DNA of 64,000 nucleotides from Thermoplasmatota archaeon (lineage in GTDB: Archaea; Thermoplasmatota; Thermoplasmata; UBA10834): contig JAHIRF010000007.1 in NCBI GenBank assembly GCA_018818785.1, forward strand, positions 1 through 64,000, in the 5' to 3' direction. Both the position numbers and the translations under genes were made by a program. The notes below the pieces were generated by a model. It was not told the DNA's origin, did not search any database, and saw only the letters and a list, made by a program, of their open reading frames with translations. This document shows, piece by piece, positions 34,024 through 43,651 of this stretch. The number at the start of each line of letters is the position of its first letter. Position 1 is the stretch's first letter.

Positions 34024-34851
34024 CTACTTCCCCTCCTGCAATAGCTTCAGAGAGACCTGCTCCTCCGCATGATACCTCTTGTTCCTGGCGATCAGGTTGT
34101 TGAAATCGACCTTGTGCCCATCGAACTCGGGACCGTCGACGCAGCCGAACTTCGTCTTGCCATCGATGATGACCCTGCACGAACCACACATGCCGGTGCC
34201 GTCGACCATGATCGGGTTCAGGCTCACGACCGTGTGTATGTTGTGAGGCCTTGTGATATCGGACATGACCTTCATCATGATGATCGGGCCAACGGCGTAG
34301 ACCATGTTGACCTCACGCTTCTCCTCTATGAGCTTCTTCAGGATGTCGCTCACGAAGCCTTTGTGGCCCTTCGAGCCGTCATCCGTGCACACGTGGAACT
34401 CGTCGCTGACCGACTTGATCTCATCCTCGTAGATGAGCAATTTCTCGTTCCTCGCACCGATGATGGACACCGTCTTGTTCCCGGCCTCCTTGAGGGCGCG
34501 CACGACCGGGTACATCAGGGCAAGACCTATGCCGCCGCCGATGCAGACCACGGTCCCGACCTTGTGGAGTTCGGTGGGCAATCCCAACGGTCCGACCAGG
34601 CTGAACATCTTGTCGCCCGCCTTCAGCAATCCCAGCTTCTTGGTCGTCCTGCCGATCTCGAGCGCGGCGATCGTGACCGTGCCCTTCTCAACAGAAAAAT
34701 CCGCCATCGTGAGAGGTATCCTCTCCCCGCGCTCGTCGACCGTGAGCATCACGAACTGACCGGCCTTGGCCCTCTTGGCGATGTGGGGCGCTAAGATCTC
34801 CAACCTCGTGACGTCCGGCGTGAGCTTTTCCGCCTTGACTATCTCATACAT
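34024..34851 (-). CDS. NfnA / SudB-like ferredoxin-NAD(P) reductase subunit
   Basis: 275 residues. The N-terminal FAD barrel has RIPLTMADFSVEKG. The NAD domain has CIGGGIGLALMYPVVRAL. The C-terminal Cys motif GTGMCGSCRVIIDGKTKFGCVDGPEFDGH is the [2Fe-2S] site of this family. It pairs with the downstream GltD-like subunit. The ATG at 34851 (MYEIVKAEKL) is chosen; an in-frame start at 34899 would add a poor leader. Its promoter is separate from the glutamate synthase-like block upstream. Confidence 0.88.
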   Translation of the reverse strand: MYEIVKAEKLTPDVTRLEILAPHIAKRAKAGQFVMLTVDERGERIPLTMADFSVEKGTVTIAALEIGRTTKKLGLLKAGDKMFSLVGPLGLPTELHKVGTVVCIGGGIGLALMYPVVRALKEAGNKTVSIIGARNEKLLIYEDEIKSVSDEFHVCTDDGSKGHKGFVSDILKKLIEEKREVNMVYAVGPIIMMKVMSDITRPHNIHTVVSLNPIMVDGTGMCGSCRVIIDGKTKFGCVDGPEFDGHKVDFNNLIARNKRYHAEEQVSLKLLQEGK

Positions 34852-34940
34852 CGTAGCACTCTTCCTGCCCCCGGCCAGCATATCTGGACGGAGGACCATT
34901 CAGTAGGTACGCGAAGCTAACTGGCGCGTGATTCTCACGT

Positions 34941-34952
34941 TCATATTTAAAC
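34941..34952 (-). promoter_or_regulatory. TATA box for nfnAB
   Basis: Minus-strand GTTTAAATATGA lies 90 nt upstream of the NfnA ATG, inside the 241-nt gap after the amidotransferase gene. The gap has no other coding frame. The box indicates that nfnAB can be expressed independently of the block at 35.1-42.6 kb. Confidence 0.5.
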
Positions 34953-35092
34953 ATGCTGACAGTACGATGAATGATGGTGCGTTTTCCGACGCTTTCGCTC
35001 CGATTAATGCATTCCCCGGACCTTGTGTGAACAGACATCTGATTCGTTGAAAAATGATCGGGACCGGATGGTACCCAATCATCGCTCATGCT

Positions 35093-37729
35093 TCAGGAAT
35101 CGCCCGTCTCCTGCACCTGTTTCTTGCCGGCAAGTGTGACCATCGGCACGGGCTCGATCTTCCTGTAGACCTCTTCAGGGTTCCTCCTAGAGCCGTCGAC
35201 CCTGAGCAAGAAGTCATCCACGGGTATGTCGAAGAGGCGTTCGTTCTCCTTCAGGTACGGGAGTATGAGATTCCAATCCTCCGGTGTGAGCTTGGCCAAT
35301 CTACCGCCGTTCAGCTGGTCCTCGCCCACTAGCTTCCTCGGGTCTCGGACGTAGATCGCCCCGCCTGAGGCGAGGGAGAACAGGTTGCCTCCAGGATATG
35401 GTTCCGGGAGCTCGACCAGCTTGCCGTCACCATCGAACGATATGCCGTTGAGCACGACGAACCCTCCTCCGTAGAGCGGGTTGCCCGCCATGAACGATTC
35501 TGCGAGGTAGTCGAGGCATGTGCCGTTTATGACGACCTTAGGCCTGCCGACTGCGTTGATCAGAGGTCGTCCAGCCGCGTTGCCGAGGACATAAGCCTCC
35601 CCACCCTTCGCGCCGTACATGAAGGTCTGGCCGACATCGCCTTGGACGACCAGTTTGCCGTCGTTCAATATCTGCCCCAGCTGGTCCTGGCCGTTCGCAT
35701 GGACGCGTATGTCCGCGCCGTCGAGACCGGACGCGAGGTAGTCTCCTGGGCTGCCGTACACATCCAACCTGAACCCTTTCGATTTCGGGCCGAGGCCGCA
35801 TCCGAAGAACCGCTGGCCATGGCACCCGAATATTATCACTCTGTTCCAGCCGAGGTCCTTCGCGGCCCTTATCACGAACGATGCGCCGTCCTCGCCCTCC
35901 ATCGGGAAGTCCGCGCAATCGAGCACGAGTATGGAGTAGGGCGATTGCGGCGGCCTCATCTTGGAGATGTTCTTCCGGTCCACTAGCGCGTAGAGCGACC
36001 TATCATCCGCCTCTATCTTCGGGAGTGCACGCAGGATGGTCTCGATCGCCTCGTTGGCCTTATCGACTATCCTGCTGCGCCTGAACTTCCCAGTTGGATA
36101 ACGCCTGTCTATCATCAGCGTTAGTATCCTCAGGTACTCGCTCATCGAGGCGTCTCCTGCGGATGCTGATTTGACCATCTGGGCGAAGAGCGAGTTGAGT
36201 TCGCTCCCGGTCATCTCATGAAGCTTCTGTTTGAATAATTTGAACTCGGCGACCGGATCCTTCCTCGCGGCGAACTGCTCTCCGAGGTCGCCTGCCCTGG
36301 GAACTCTTGGAAGACGCTTCGTGAGCTTGAGGTCCTCCGCCTTGTCCCACGAGTTGTTCGGGACTGTGACCATCGTCCCGAACTTGTTGGTGCAGATGAG
36401 CCTAAGGGAACCGGGGGTCTCCTTCTGCTGATGGAGAGAGAATATGAACGCGCCACCGTCGGTGTAGCTACCGCCTCTCGCGTTCCAGTACTTGTCCGCG
36501 TATCTGGGGACGGATGGCACCTCCAGGGATATGCTCTCGAGGGCCGAGTCGATCGCCTGCTTCTCCGAGGCGATCAGCCCTATCTGCACATCACCGTCCA
36601 CAAGCGCGAACACCTGTGGCCTGAGCATCGATGTGTCGGTTATGCCCATGAGCTGGAGCCTGTTCTCGTAATACGAGTTGCGGCCGATGATGAAGAGCCA
36701 GGGACCATCCGGGGAACCGTGGATGTGGGTCCGCTGGACCGCTTTGTACACGCGCTTCTTCTCCTCTGGCAGGAGGGAGAAGTCCCTTTCGGTCGTAGGT
36801 GCGAGCGCTTCGATGATATACTCGAGCGGGTAGCTGTAGGTCCTGTTCAGCACGTCGAAGAGCAGCACGGCGACCTCCGTGTCCGTCAGGAAGAGAGGTG
36901 CGATGTTCCTCTGCGCGAGGTATTCGGAGACCGAATGGTAGTTGGCGAAATCGCCGTTGTGCACGAGCGCCTCGTCCAGCCCTATGAACGGATGGGCCCC
37001 TCCAGGGTGCCAGACACGCCCTTTGGTAGGATATCTCTGATGTCCGATCCAGACATGGGCCTTGAACTCGTCGAGCTTGTAGTACCTGATGACGTCCTCT
37101 GCGTACCCCACTATCTTGAGCACGAGCATGTTCCTTCCGTGGGACATCACGAATGCAGCCATCCCGGACGATGCGTACCATCTGTGGTTCGTCCTGAAAC
37201 TGTTCTGATAGACGAACTCGTCCTCCGCTTTTTGACGGTCCATGTCCTCGAGCTTGTTGTCCTTCATGAACTGGTCGAGCACGGGACCCTTCACGCGGCA
37301 GAAGTACCTCCATACGGCTGGAGGCTTGACCTCGAGGGTGCCGAGCACTTTCTTGTCCGTGCTCGTCTCGACCTCATACATCTTGGATACTTCGTAACAT
37401 GGATCGATGAATTCGGATTCCAGCGATCGACGAGCATCCGGTTTCAGGTACGCGACCTGCACCAGGTAGTGGGTCCTGAGCACTTCCTCGGAGACACCGA
37501 GCTGCTCTGCGGACAGTCCGACCGCCGCGATGCCGCCGCCCTTGCCGTTCCCTCTGTTGTGCATCTGCTCGAGGGGTTTGAGAATGTGCTTCCCAGCGAG
37601 GGGCACTGAGCTGGCGAGACCGACCACCCCGCATCCGCCCTCGGCCTCCGTCATACGTGCGCCCTTGGCCGCGGATGATTGCTTCATCCAGGACCGTGAC
37701 GAGATGATCGTCTCGACCTGCGGATTCAC
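35093..37729 (-). CDS. Glutamate synthase-type subunit: class II amidotransferase fused to GXGXG domain
   Basis: 878 residues. The Ntn glutamine amidotransferase nucleophile is the Cys in EGGCGVVGLASS (residue 33 from the first ATG, or 8 from ATG 37654), implying cleavage of a short propeptide. GHQRYPTKG, LVHNGDFANY and FLTDTEVAVLLFD complete the glutaminase. The last ~250 residues are the GXGXG beta-helix (for example GQILNDGKLVVQGDVGQTF and GGEAYVLGN). In most archaea these are separate genes; here they are fused. The FMN domain is encoded by the next gene upstream (37726-39237), overlapping by 4 bp. ATG 37654 is an alternative start. Confidence 0.9.
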   Translation of the reverse strand: MNPQVETIISSRSWMKQSSAAKGARMTEAEGGCGVVGLASSVPLAGKHILKPLEQMHNRGNGKGGGIAAVGLSAEQLGVSEEVLRTHYLVQVAYLKPDARRSLESEFIDPCYEVSKMYEVETSTDKKVLGTLEVKPPAVWRYFCRVKGPVLDQFMKDNKLEDMDRQKAEDEFVYQNSFRTNHRWYASSGMAAFVMSHGRNMLVLKIVGYAEDVIRYYKLDEFKAHVWIGHQRYPTKGRVWHPGGAHPFIGLDEALVHNGDFANYHSVSEYLAQRNIAPLFLTDTEVAVLLFDVLNRTYSYPLEYIIEALAPTTERDFSLLPEEKKRVYKAVQRTHIHGSPDGPWLFIIGRNSYYENRLQLMGITDTSMLRPQVFALVDGDVQIGLIASEKQAIDSALESISLEVPSVPRYADKYWNARGGSYTDGGAFIFSLHQQKETPGSLRLICTNKFGTMVTVPNNSWDKAEDLKLTKRLPRVPRAGDLGEQFAARKDPVAEFKLFKQKLHEMTGSELNSLFAQMVKSASAGDASMSEYLRILTLMIDRRYPTGKFRRSRIVDKANEAIETILRALPKIEADDRSLYALVDRKNISKMRPPQSPYSILVLDCADFPMEGEDGASFVIRAAKDLGWNRVIIFGCHGQRFFGCGLGPKSKGFRLDVYGSPGDYLASGLDGADIRVHANGQDQLGQILNDGKLVVQGDVGQTFMYGAKGGEAYVLGNAAGRPLINAVGRPKVVINGTCLDYLAESFMAGNPLYGGGFVVLNGISFDGDGKLVELPEPYPGGNLFSLASGGAIYVRDPRKLVGEDQLNGGRLAKLTPEDWNLILPYLKENERLFDIPVDDFLLRVDGSRRNPEEVYRKIEPVPMVTLAGKKQVQETGDS

Positions 37730-39237
37730 TTGCCCACCTCCTTCGCCTGCTTGTCCGCATGTCTCAGCAGGTCCGTGCGTCCCCTCAGCTCAGATATGCC
37801 CTTCATACCTAACCTGTGGAGCAGCTCGCACCATTGCAGCTTCCATGAACTGTACATGTTGACGATCCTTTGCGCGCCCCAGTCCGAGTGCGTCATCTGC
37901 TGGAGTTCGGGATCGGTCGTCGCTATGCCTCTGGGGCAGCCCCTCCCGCTCTCGCAGTTGCCGCATCTCACGCATCCGAGTGCGACAAGGTCCGCCGTCC
38001 CGATGACCACGCAGTCCGCGCCTAGCGCGATGGATTTTGCGGCGTCCATGGCGGTCCTGAGACCCCCGCTCGCTACGAGCGTCACCTCGTCCCTGATGCC
38101 CTCGTTCATCAGGAACCTGTGGACCTTGGGTATCGCGTATTCGATGGGCATCGCGATGTTCTTCTTCGCTATCTCAGGAGCAGCGCCCGTGCCGCCGTAT
38201 CCTCCGTCCAGATGTACTATGTGAGCTCCTGCGTAATAGCTGCCTACGCTCACCATCTCGACATCGTTCGGCGTGGACACCTTCACCGATATGAGTGCCT
38301 TGGGGTTTATCGCGAGCGCCCAGTCGAGGTGCTTCTTGTGGTCCTCGACGGAGTACACGCTGTGGAATGGGAACGGGGAGAACAGGCTCGTGTAAGGTAC
38401 CGCCTCCCTCATGCGCGCGACCTCAGGAGTGTTCTTGTCATGCAGCAGGTGCCCGCCCAGGCCCGGCTTCGCGCCTTGGGCGTACTTGAACTCCAGTATG
38501 CGGGAGCGCTGGATAGTGGCTTCGCGTACACCGAACAGGCCGGTCGCGATCTGAGTCACGATGTGGTCCTTGAACGGTATCAGCGCGTCCGGATAGCCGC
38601 CTTCGCCCGTCGATACGAATGTGCCTAGCATCTCCGCCGCCTTTGCACGGGCCAGCATCGTGTGCACGCTGATGGATCCGAACGACATGCCGCCGCCATA
38701 GAACGGTACGGGTATCTCGATCTGCTCGCCCTTTCCGCGCCTGTTAAGCCGCACGGAGGTGTCGAAATCAGCCGGATCGAACCTGCCCTGAGATTCGGGC
38801 AGTCTGAAATATAGCTTGTCGAAGCCGCCACCCGAGCGGCCGATATTCGCAGGGTCGTCGAGGGCGATCGGCCTTCCGCTTTCGGCCTGCCTCCATGTGG
38901 AGAGTATCATCTCCGCGGGCCAGCGTGGATCACCCATGCTCTGATAATTGTCGCTCGGGCCGACGGACAGAGAGCCCGTTGGACAGTTGGCGACACAGAA
39001 GAAGTAGTTCACATCGCAGGACGGACCCATGCATTTCCGGTCATCCGGCGGGAGTATCTTCGTATGGCCTTCGACACGTTTGTGGACACCATATGGACAT
39101 AACGATTCGCACATGCCGCATGAGATGCACTTATCGGACCGCTTGACGCTGAACCTGTTCATGAACTGAAGCCTCTCGGCGGGAGAGAGTGAGACCTCGG
39201 GGAAGGAGTCCATGTAATGACCGGATCGCTCAGCCAT
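37726..39237 (-). CDS. Glutamate synthase central FMN-binding subunit with N-terminal ferredoxin domain
   Basis: 503 residues. A ferredoxin-like segment (CISCGMCESLCPYGVHK and a second Cys group around CMGPSCDVNYFFC) precedes the GltB FMN barrel: GGGMSFGSISVHTML, VSTGEGGYPDALIPF, QIATGLFGVRE, KPGLGGHLLHDKN, SGGLRTAMDAAKSIALGAD. The 3Fe-4S motif CVRCGNCESGRGCPRGI follows. It should make glutamate from 2-oxoglutarate and channelled ammonia. The ATG at 39237 overlaps the preceding gene's stop by 8 bp. Confidence 0.93.
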   Translation of the reverse strand: MAERSGHYMDSFPEVSLSPAERLQFMNRFSVKRSDKCISCGMCESLCPYGVHKRVEGHTKILPPDDRKCMGPSCDVNYFFCVANCPTGSLSVGPSDNYQSMGDPRWPAEMILSTWRQAESGRPIALDDPANIGRSGGGFDKLYFRLPESQGRFDPADFDTSVRLNRRGKGEQIEIPVPFYGGGMSFGSISVHTMLARAKAAEMLGTFVSTGEGGYPDALIPFKDHIVTQIATGLFGVREATIQRSRILEFKYAQGAKPGLGGHLLHDKNTPEVARMREAVPYTSLFSPFPFHSVYSVEDHKKHLDWALAINPKALISVKVSTPNDVEMVSVGSYYAGAHIVHLDGGYGGTGAAPEIAKKNIAMPIEYAIPKVHRFLMNEGIRDEVTLVASGGLRTAMDAAKSIALGADCVVIGTADLVALGCVRCGNCESGRGCPRGIATTDPELQQMTHSDWGAQRIVNMYSSWKLQWCELLHRLGMKGISELRGRTDLLRHADKQAKEVGK

Positions 39238-40621
39238 GTTTCTCACCATCCGATAGTATCGCGTCCATGTCCCGTTCGATATCCTCGAAGAATATCGCAC
39301 GGCCGATCTCGCCCCTCAGCCTACGGACCTCCCTGATGCCCATCGCCCCGAGCAGTTCGAGCATCTGGTCCCTCCATGCGCCAACCAGATTGGTCATGCG
39401 CCCCTCGACCCAGTCACGGTCCGAGCAGTCGATCGATGCGGGGCAGGTCGAGCCCGTGCAGTCTACACAGTTCCGGCAGCTGAGGGCCACCATGAGCGAT
39501 TTGTCCAATGAGACCAAGTCTGCCCCACATATGATGCTCTTGGGCACGTGCTCGGCCGCAGCGATCCCGCCGCTCGTTATGATCGTGATCCTGTCCCTCG
39601 CGCCCCTGGATACGAGCGCCCTGTGGATGGACAGCATCGAATCCTTGGCGTGCCGGGTCTCTCCCCTTCCCGACTCCCTGCCATCGTCGTCATAGTCGAT
39701 GTGTATGACGGGCACATCGGCATCGAGCATCTCCAGCACCTTGTCCTCTATCCCCTTCGATGCCTGGATCCTCAATGCTATGACCACATCAGGGTAAGAT
39801 TTCGATAGGTTCTTGAACGCCATCTTCCAGGAAGACCCTACACTGAGCTCTACCATGTGGACCCTGTCATCCAGCTTTAGAGTCTTGATGTCCGACCCTT
39901 CGGATATCACAGGCACGATCCTGCGACCGGCGACGTCCAGTAGCTCTTGCGTGATGGAGGATTCGGACACGAGCACTATCGAATCCAGCAGCCTGCTCGC
40001 CTGCGCGCATCCCAGGAGGATCGCGTTGTTGTGGTAGGTCAGCCTGGATGTGTCGAGCAGCATCGGGATCGAGAGCTCTATGCTCGGAGGCATTACCGTC
40101 TTCAGTTCGGATGATCCCCCGAACTCCAGCCGTGATGGTTTCCCGCCGATGTCGGCGCAGGTGGAGATGGATTCGCGACCGTGTATGCCATCCCTGGTCG
40201 GACGGACTATCTCGGACATGTCGGTCCACATGCCATCGTAATCGGGTCCTGCGAACATCCCACGGAAGCCCGCTCCGAGGACCGGTATCTTCCCGGTCTC
40301 GGCCTCGCCCCAGATTGTGGATATCCTGAGCGGGGTCCATATGCCCCGACCCAGCGCCTTGTAATCGGACCCAATCGACATGGAGAGAGCTCTCTGAGGA
40401 CAGTCGGATATGCATCTGAAGCAGTTCTTGCACAGGTGGCTCAGAGGGTCCGACATCTTCCTGAAGTCTGCCTCGCTCCGCTTGTGAACGCCGAATATGC
40501 ACGCCTTCTCGCACTTGCCGCAGTTGACGCAGTTGTCCGCACGGGTTATGACGAACTTCGGGACGGGTGACGCACGCCCAGGTATGATCCTGATAGGTAT
40601 GTGGTACCGCTCAAATGTCAT
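39230..40621 (-). CDS. Diverged glutamate synthase-like Fe-S protein (paralogue of the FMN subunit)
   Basis: 463 residues, same domain order as the gene at 37726-39237. Two ferredoxin motifs (CVNCGKCEKACIFGVHK and CKNCFRCISDCPQRAL) are clear. A barrel with SGGIAAAEHVPKSIICGADLV and the cluster motif CRNCVDCTGSTCPASI follows. However, the FMN-contact strings of the canonical protein (GGGMSFGS, VSTGEGG, KPGLGGHL) are missing. It probably does not perform the standard synthase chemistry and may be an electron-transfer or structural subunit. It overlaps both neighbours, so the four genes form one operon. Confidence 0.8.
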   Translation of the reverse strand: MTFERYHIPIRIIPGRASPVPKFVITRADNCVNCGKCEKACIFGVHKRSEADFRKMSDPLSHLCKNCFRCISDCPQRALSMSIGSDYKALGRGIWTPLRISTIWGEAETGKIPVLGAGFRGMFAGPDYDGMWTDMSEIVRPTRDGIHGRESISTCADIGGKPSRLEFGGSSELKTVMPPSIELSIPMLLDTSRLTYHNNAILLGCAQASRLLDSIVLVSESSITQELLDVAGRRIVPVISEGSDIKTLKLDDRVHMVELSVGSSWKMAFKNLSKSYPDVVIALRIQASKGIEDKVLEMLDADVPVIHIDYDDDGRESGRGETRHAKDSMLSIHRALVSRGARDRITIITSGGIAAAEHVPKSIICGADLVSLDKSLMVALSCRNCVDCTGSTCPASIDCSDRDWVEGRMTNLVGAWRDQMLELLGAMGIREVRRLRGEIGRAIFFEDIERDMDAILSDGEKHG

Positions 40622-42605
40622 GGGGTGCACCTCCGTGGTTGTGCTTGGGCGCCCCTATGACTAGGCCACGCTCGACCAGCTCGTCGTACTGCGGGGACGA
40701 TTCGACGAACCTGATGAACCGTTCGATCTCCTCCGCATCCTTGCCGTGCACCCGTTCAAGCTGAGATTCGAGTTCGTCGTAGAACGGGATGAGCTCGAGC
40801 TTCGATTGGCACACCTGCTCGCACGCCTTGCAGCGCATGCACAAGAAGGACCTGTGGGCGTGCTCCTTGGAGAGCGTGACGCCGTTGGCCATCGCCTTGT
40901 ATGTGAGCATCTTGCCCCTCGCGGTCACGCGCTCGTCTCCTAATATCATGTAAGCTGGACAGACTCCCACGCACGCACCGCACATGGCGCACTCGTCCGC
41001 GATCCTGATGGATTTGCTTGTCCGCTTCGGCTCCAGATATCTCTTCGAGAAACGCGAGGCGCGGCTGATGAGTCTCATCGTGATCGGGGAGAGCATCAGC
41101 ATCGCCCGGAGCAACGACCCCATCAATGAAGGGTGCATGATCAAACCGCTCAGCCTACCCATGCGCCCTGACAGGTGGAAGTACTTGCCCTGGTTCATTA
41201 TCCCTCTCGGGTCCAAGGAGGATTTGAGCTTCCTCAGCTCGTCCTTCCTGCCACGGTCCTCGGCGCCGGAGAACGCGTGGTTCCATATGCCGAGGGAATA
41301 CGGTTTCGCGCCCAGATCGATCATCCTCTTGTTCAACAGGAACGACTTGAACGAATCGAGCGTGTATCGGATAGTATTGCCCTGGTCGGTCATGAAGAAT
41401 CCGAGCACCATCGCCTGACCATCCGGGAGATAATGGACCTCGAACAACGGTTCCAGCTCGAGGGACGACGAGAGTCTCTCGAACTCGAGCATCGCCGCGG
41501 GAAGTATCTTCCTGGACAGGATGACCTCGAGCCCCATCATGCCTGGACCGAACTTCCTGATCTTCATGGGGAAGAACCGTTCGTTCCAGAGGTATCGGGC
41601 GAGGTATTCTGGTTCTCCAGTGAGTCCAGCGCTCTTGAGCAGATCGTCGAACGCGGTCTCCGACTCTTCGCCTTCGATGTAGACTATCAGCGCTTCCCCG
41701 GGTTTCACCCTGGGTTTGTCGAGCAGCCGATTGGTCAACTCCACTCGGACGGAGCTCTCGAATATGATGTGGACGGGTGAGACCTCGGAGGATGCCAGCT
41801 CCTCGGCGAACTTCAGCGCCGACGCCCTGTCGTCGAACACCAAGAGATGAGGATGCTGGTGAGTGGATATCTCCATCACCTTGAGCGTCACGATCGTCAC
41901 CACGCCCAGCTGGCCCTCGCTACCGAACACTTGCATGAACCCAGGATCAGAGGGAGTGAAACGGACGAACTCGCCACGGGGCGCTGCCAACTCCAAAGAG
42001 ACGACGTTCCCGCTCAAGTGCCCTCTCGAGAAGCTGTTGATACCGACACCACCTGTGGCGACCCATCCGCCGACGGTGGAGAACTTGCTCGATGGCGAAG
42101 TGGTGAGGCTGAGCCCATGTGCCTCGAGCGCATGATCTATCTCGAACCATCTCGCGCCTGCCTGGACAGTGACCGTTTTCGCATCCCCGTCGATCTTCAC
42201 GATCTTGTCCATGCGCGACAGGTCGAGTACGAGCCCGCCGTTCACAGGCACGGAACCGCCGAACGGGGAGGAACCCGAGCCACGCGGTATGACATTGAGG
42301 CCGGTCGAGGACGCGAATCTGAGCACTTCGAGCACCACCTCGGGTGTCTCGGCCTGCACGACCGCTTCGGGGACCGACGAGAACATGAGCTCCCTGAGGA
42401 ACCTTGGTATCTCGGATTGGTCGCGGGCGTATAGCATGAGTTCGCCAGGGGACGACGCTATCCGTATGGACCCGACGGTCAACCTCTGCAGCCCTTGATA
42501 TAATGTATTGTTAGAGACCTCGTCCTTGGCCGAAAAACTGGTCGGATGAGAGGGAGGGGTATCGGCATCAATAGCCCGGTCTACACCAGCACCAACCACG
42601 TGCAT
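40611..42605 (-). CDS. FAD-linked dehydrogenase fused to a two-cluster ferredoxin domain
   Basis: 664 residues. The FAD_binding_4 domain (about 75-215) has PRGSGSSPFGGSVPVNGG and ATGGVGINSFSRGHLSG; the FAD-oxidase C domain ends with LDPRGIMNQGKYF. Near residues 535-600 are CAMCGACVGVCPAY and CMRCKACEQVCQSKLEL. Unlike GlcDF, no CCG domain follows. It is the first gene of the glutamate synthase-like operon. A role in delivering electrons from a 2-hydroxyacid to the Fe-S subunits is inferred. A TATA-like AAAAATATAC lies near 42703-42712. Confidence 0.88.
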   Translation of the reverse strand: MHVVGAGVDRAIDADTPPSHPTSFSAKDEVSNNTLYQGLQRLTVGSIRIASSPGELMLYARDQSEIPRFLRELMFSSVPEAVVQAETPEVVLEVLRFASSTGLNVIPRGSGSSPFGGSVPVNGGLVLDLSRMDKIVKIDGDAKTVTVQAGARWFEIDHALEAHGLSLTTSPSSKFSTVGGWVATGGVGINSFSRGHLSGNVVSLELAAPRGEFVRFTPSDPGFMQVFGSEGQLGVVTIVTLKVMEISTHQHPHLLVFDDRASALKFAEELASSEVSPVHIIFESSVRVELTNRLLDKPRVKPGEALIVYIEGEESETAFDDLLKSAGLTGEPEYLARYLWNERFFPMKIRKFGPGMMGLEVILSRKILPAAMLEFERLSSSLELEPLFEVHYLPDGQAMVLGFFMTDQGNTIRYTLDSFKSFLLNKRMIDLGAKPYSLGIWNHAFSGAEDRGRKDELRKLKSSLDPRGIMNQGKYFHLSGRMGRLSGLIMHPSLMGSLLRAMLMLSPITMRLISRASRFSKRYLEPKRTSKSIRIADECAMCGACVGVCPAYMILGDERVTARGKMLTYKAMANGVTLSKEHAHRSFLCMRCKACEQVCQSKLELIPFYDELESQLERVHGKDAEEIERFIRFVESSPQYDELVERGLVIGAPKHNHGGAPHDI

Positions 42606-42866
42606 CCCCCCTCAGGAACAACAGTTCCTTTCAGTCCCTTCGACGTTCATTGGGCAAGCGTCCTGAGAAGCCCGATCAGAGGCGTTTTGTGTCGTCCCTG
42701 GATGTATATTTTTGGCCCTCAATGGCACGCTGCCCCTTAAACGGAACCGCCGTACGCATAGTGTGTATTTATCCCTTTCCAATCTGCTCATCGCCAGTTA
42801 CACGAATTCTAATGGTGGTTGAGCCTCGATATCGGCATAATGACGACGGTACCGTACCGGCGAAGG

Positions 42867-42876
42867 TTATTAATAG
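42867..42876 (+). promoter_or_regulatory. TATA box and long leader of the SSB gene
   Basis: TTATTAATAG would place the transcription start near 42900, giving a leader of about 115 nt before the ATG at 43016. The leader ends with an AGGAAG ribosome site. The 410-nt gap 42606-43015 otherwise holds only the divergent promoter of the minus-strand operon; no convincing gene is seen. Confidence 0.45.
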
Positions 42877-43015
42877 GGATGACTGGCAATGCTATCCCAG
42901 CACGAATTGTGTGCCGATCGACACGAGAAAAGCCGAACAGCCCAATGTTTTGAGCCGTTAGTTTGTTTTTCACGTAGCTGAAACGGATGCAATTCTGCAC
43001 ACAGGAAGAATAGAC

Positions 43016-43561
43016 ATGGAAGAGAGCGTTAATGCAGCCCCCGAAGAGGGCCAGAGCGTAGAGACGAAAATAAAAGAACTCACACCTCAGTCGAAGAGGG
43101 TAGATGTTTTGGCCAAGTGCCTTGAGATCGGTGAGGCGAAGGAAATCCCCGGCAGGTTCGGGAACACAAGGAAGGTAGCAGAAGCGACACTCGCAGACGA
43201 GTCCGGAGCTATCATAATGTCCCTCTGGGACGAGCAGATCGGAACCGTCGCGAAGGAAGACACCGTTCACGTCAAGAACGGATATGTATCCCTTGTGCGC
43301 GGACACATGAGGCTCAATGTCGGCAAGTACGGCAACCTCTTGAAGGCCGAGAAGGCAGTCGAGACAACCGTTACCGAGCCGAACCTCAGCGAGAAGGAGT
43401 ACGAGATGGAGCGCAAGCGGTACAGCGGTGGCGGCGGCGACCGTGGCGGCGGTAGACCACGCAGCGGTGGCGACCGTGGCGGCTCCCGCGACTACGGCAG
43501 CGGCAGCAGGGACAATGACGACAGGCCCAAGTACATGAACAAGGGCCGCAGACGATTCTAG
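43016..43561 (+). CDS. OB-fold single-stranded DNA-binding protein (hSSB1/SOSS-B-like) with Gly/Arg tail
   Basis: 181 residues. One OB fold (about 15-115) has KRVDVLAKCLEIGEAKEI, KVAEATLADESGAIIMSLWDEQ and VHVKNGYVSLVRGHMRLNVGKYGN. This matches the short archaeal/metazoan SSB1 type. The C-terminal 50 residues are Gly, Arg, Ser and Asp-rich (RGG-like) and end in basic NKGRRRF, unlike the acidic tip of bacterial SSB. It probably protects ssDNA and may also bind RNA through the RGG tail. Confidence 0.9.
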   Translation: MEESVNAAPEEGQSVETKIKELTPQSKRVDVLAKCLEIGEAKEIPGRFGNTRKVAEATLADESGAIIMSLWDEQIGTVAKEDTVHVKNGYVSLVRGHMRLNVGKYGNLLKAEKAVETTVTEPNLSEKEYEMERKRYSGGGGDRGGGRPRSGGDRGGSRDYGSGSRDNDDRPKYMNKGRRRF

Positions 43562-43651
43562 TCCTGCACAAGCTCAAACCGAACGGGTTCGATGAGAACC
43601 CTTCAAAACCACTTACCCTTATTCTATCATCGTATTCCGATCAGATGACGG

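Noticed and set aside
42650-43306. Possible genes in the gap before the SSB gene (frames 42650-42961 plus and 42809-43306 minus)
   Set aside because: They show no family motifs, and the minus frame runs through the SSB coding region; the TATA box and leader explain the gap.
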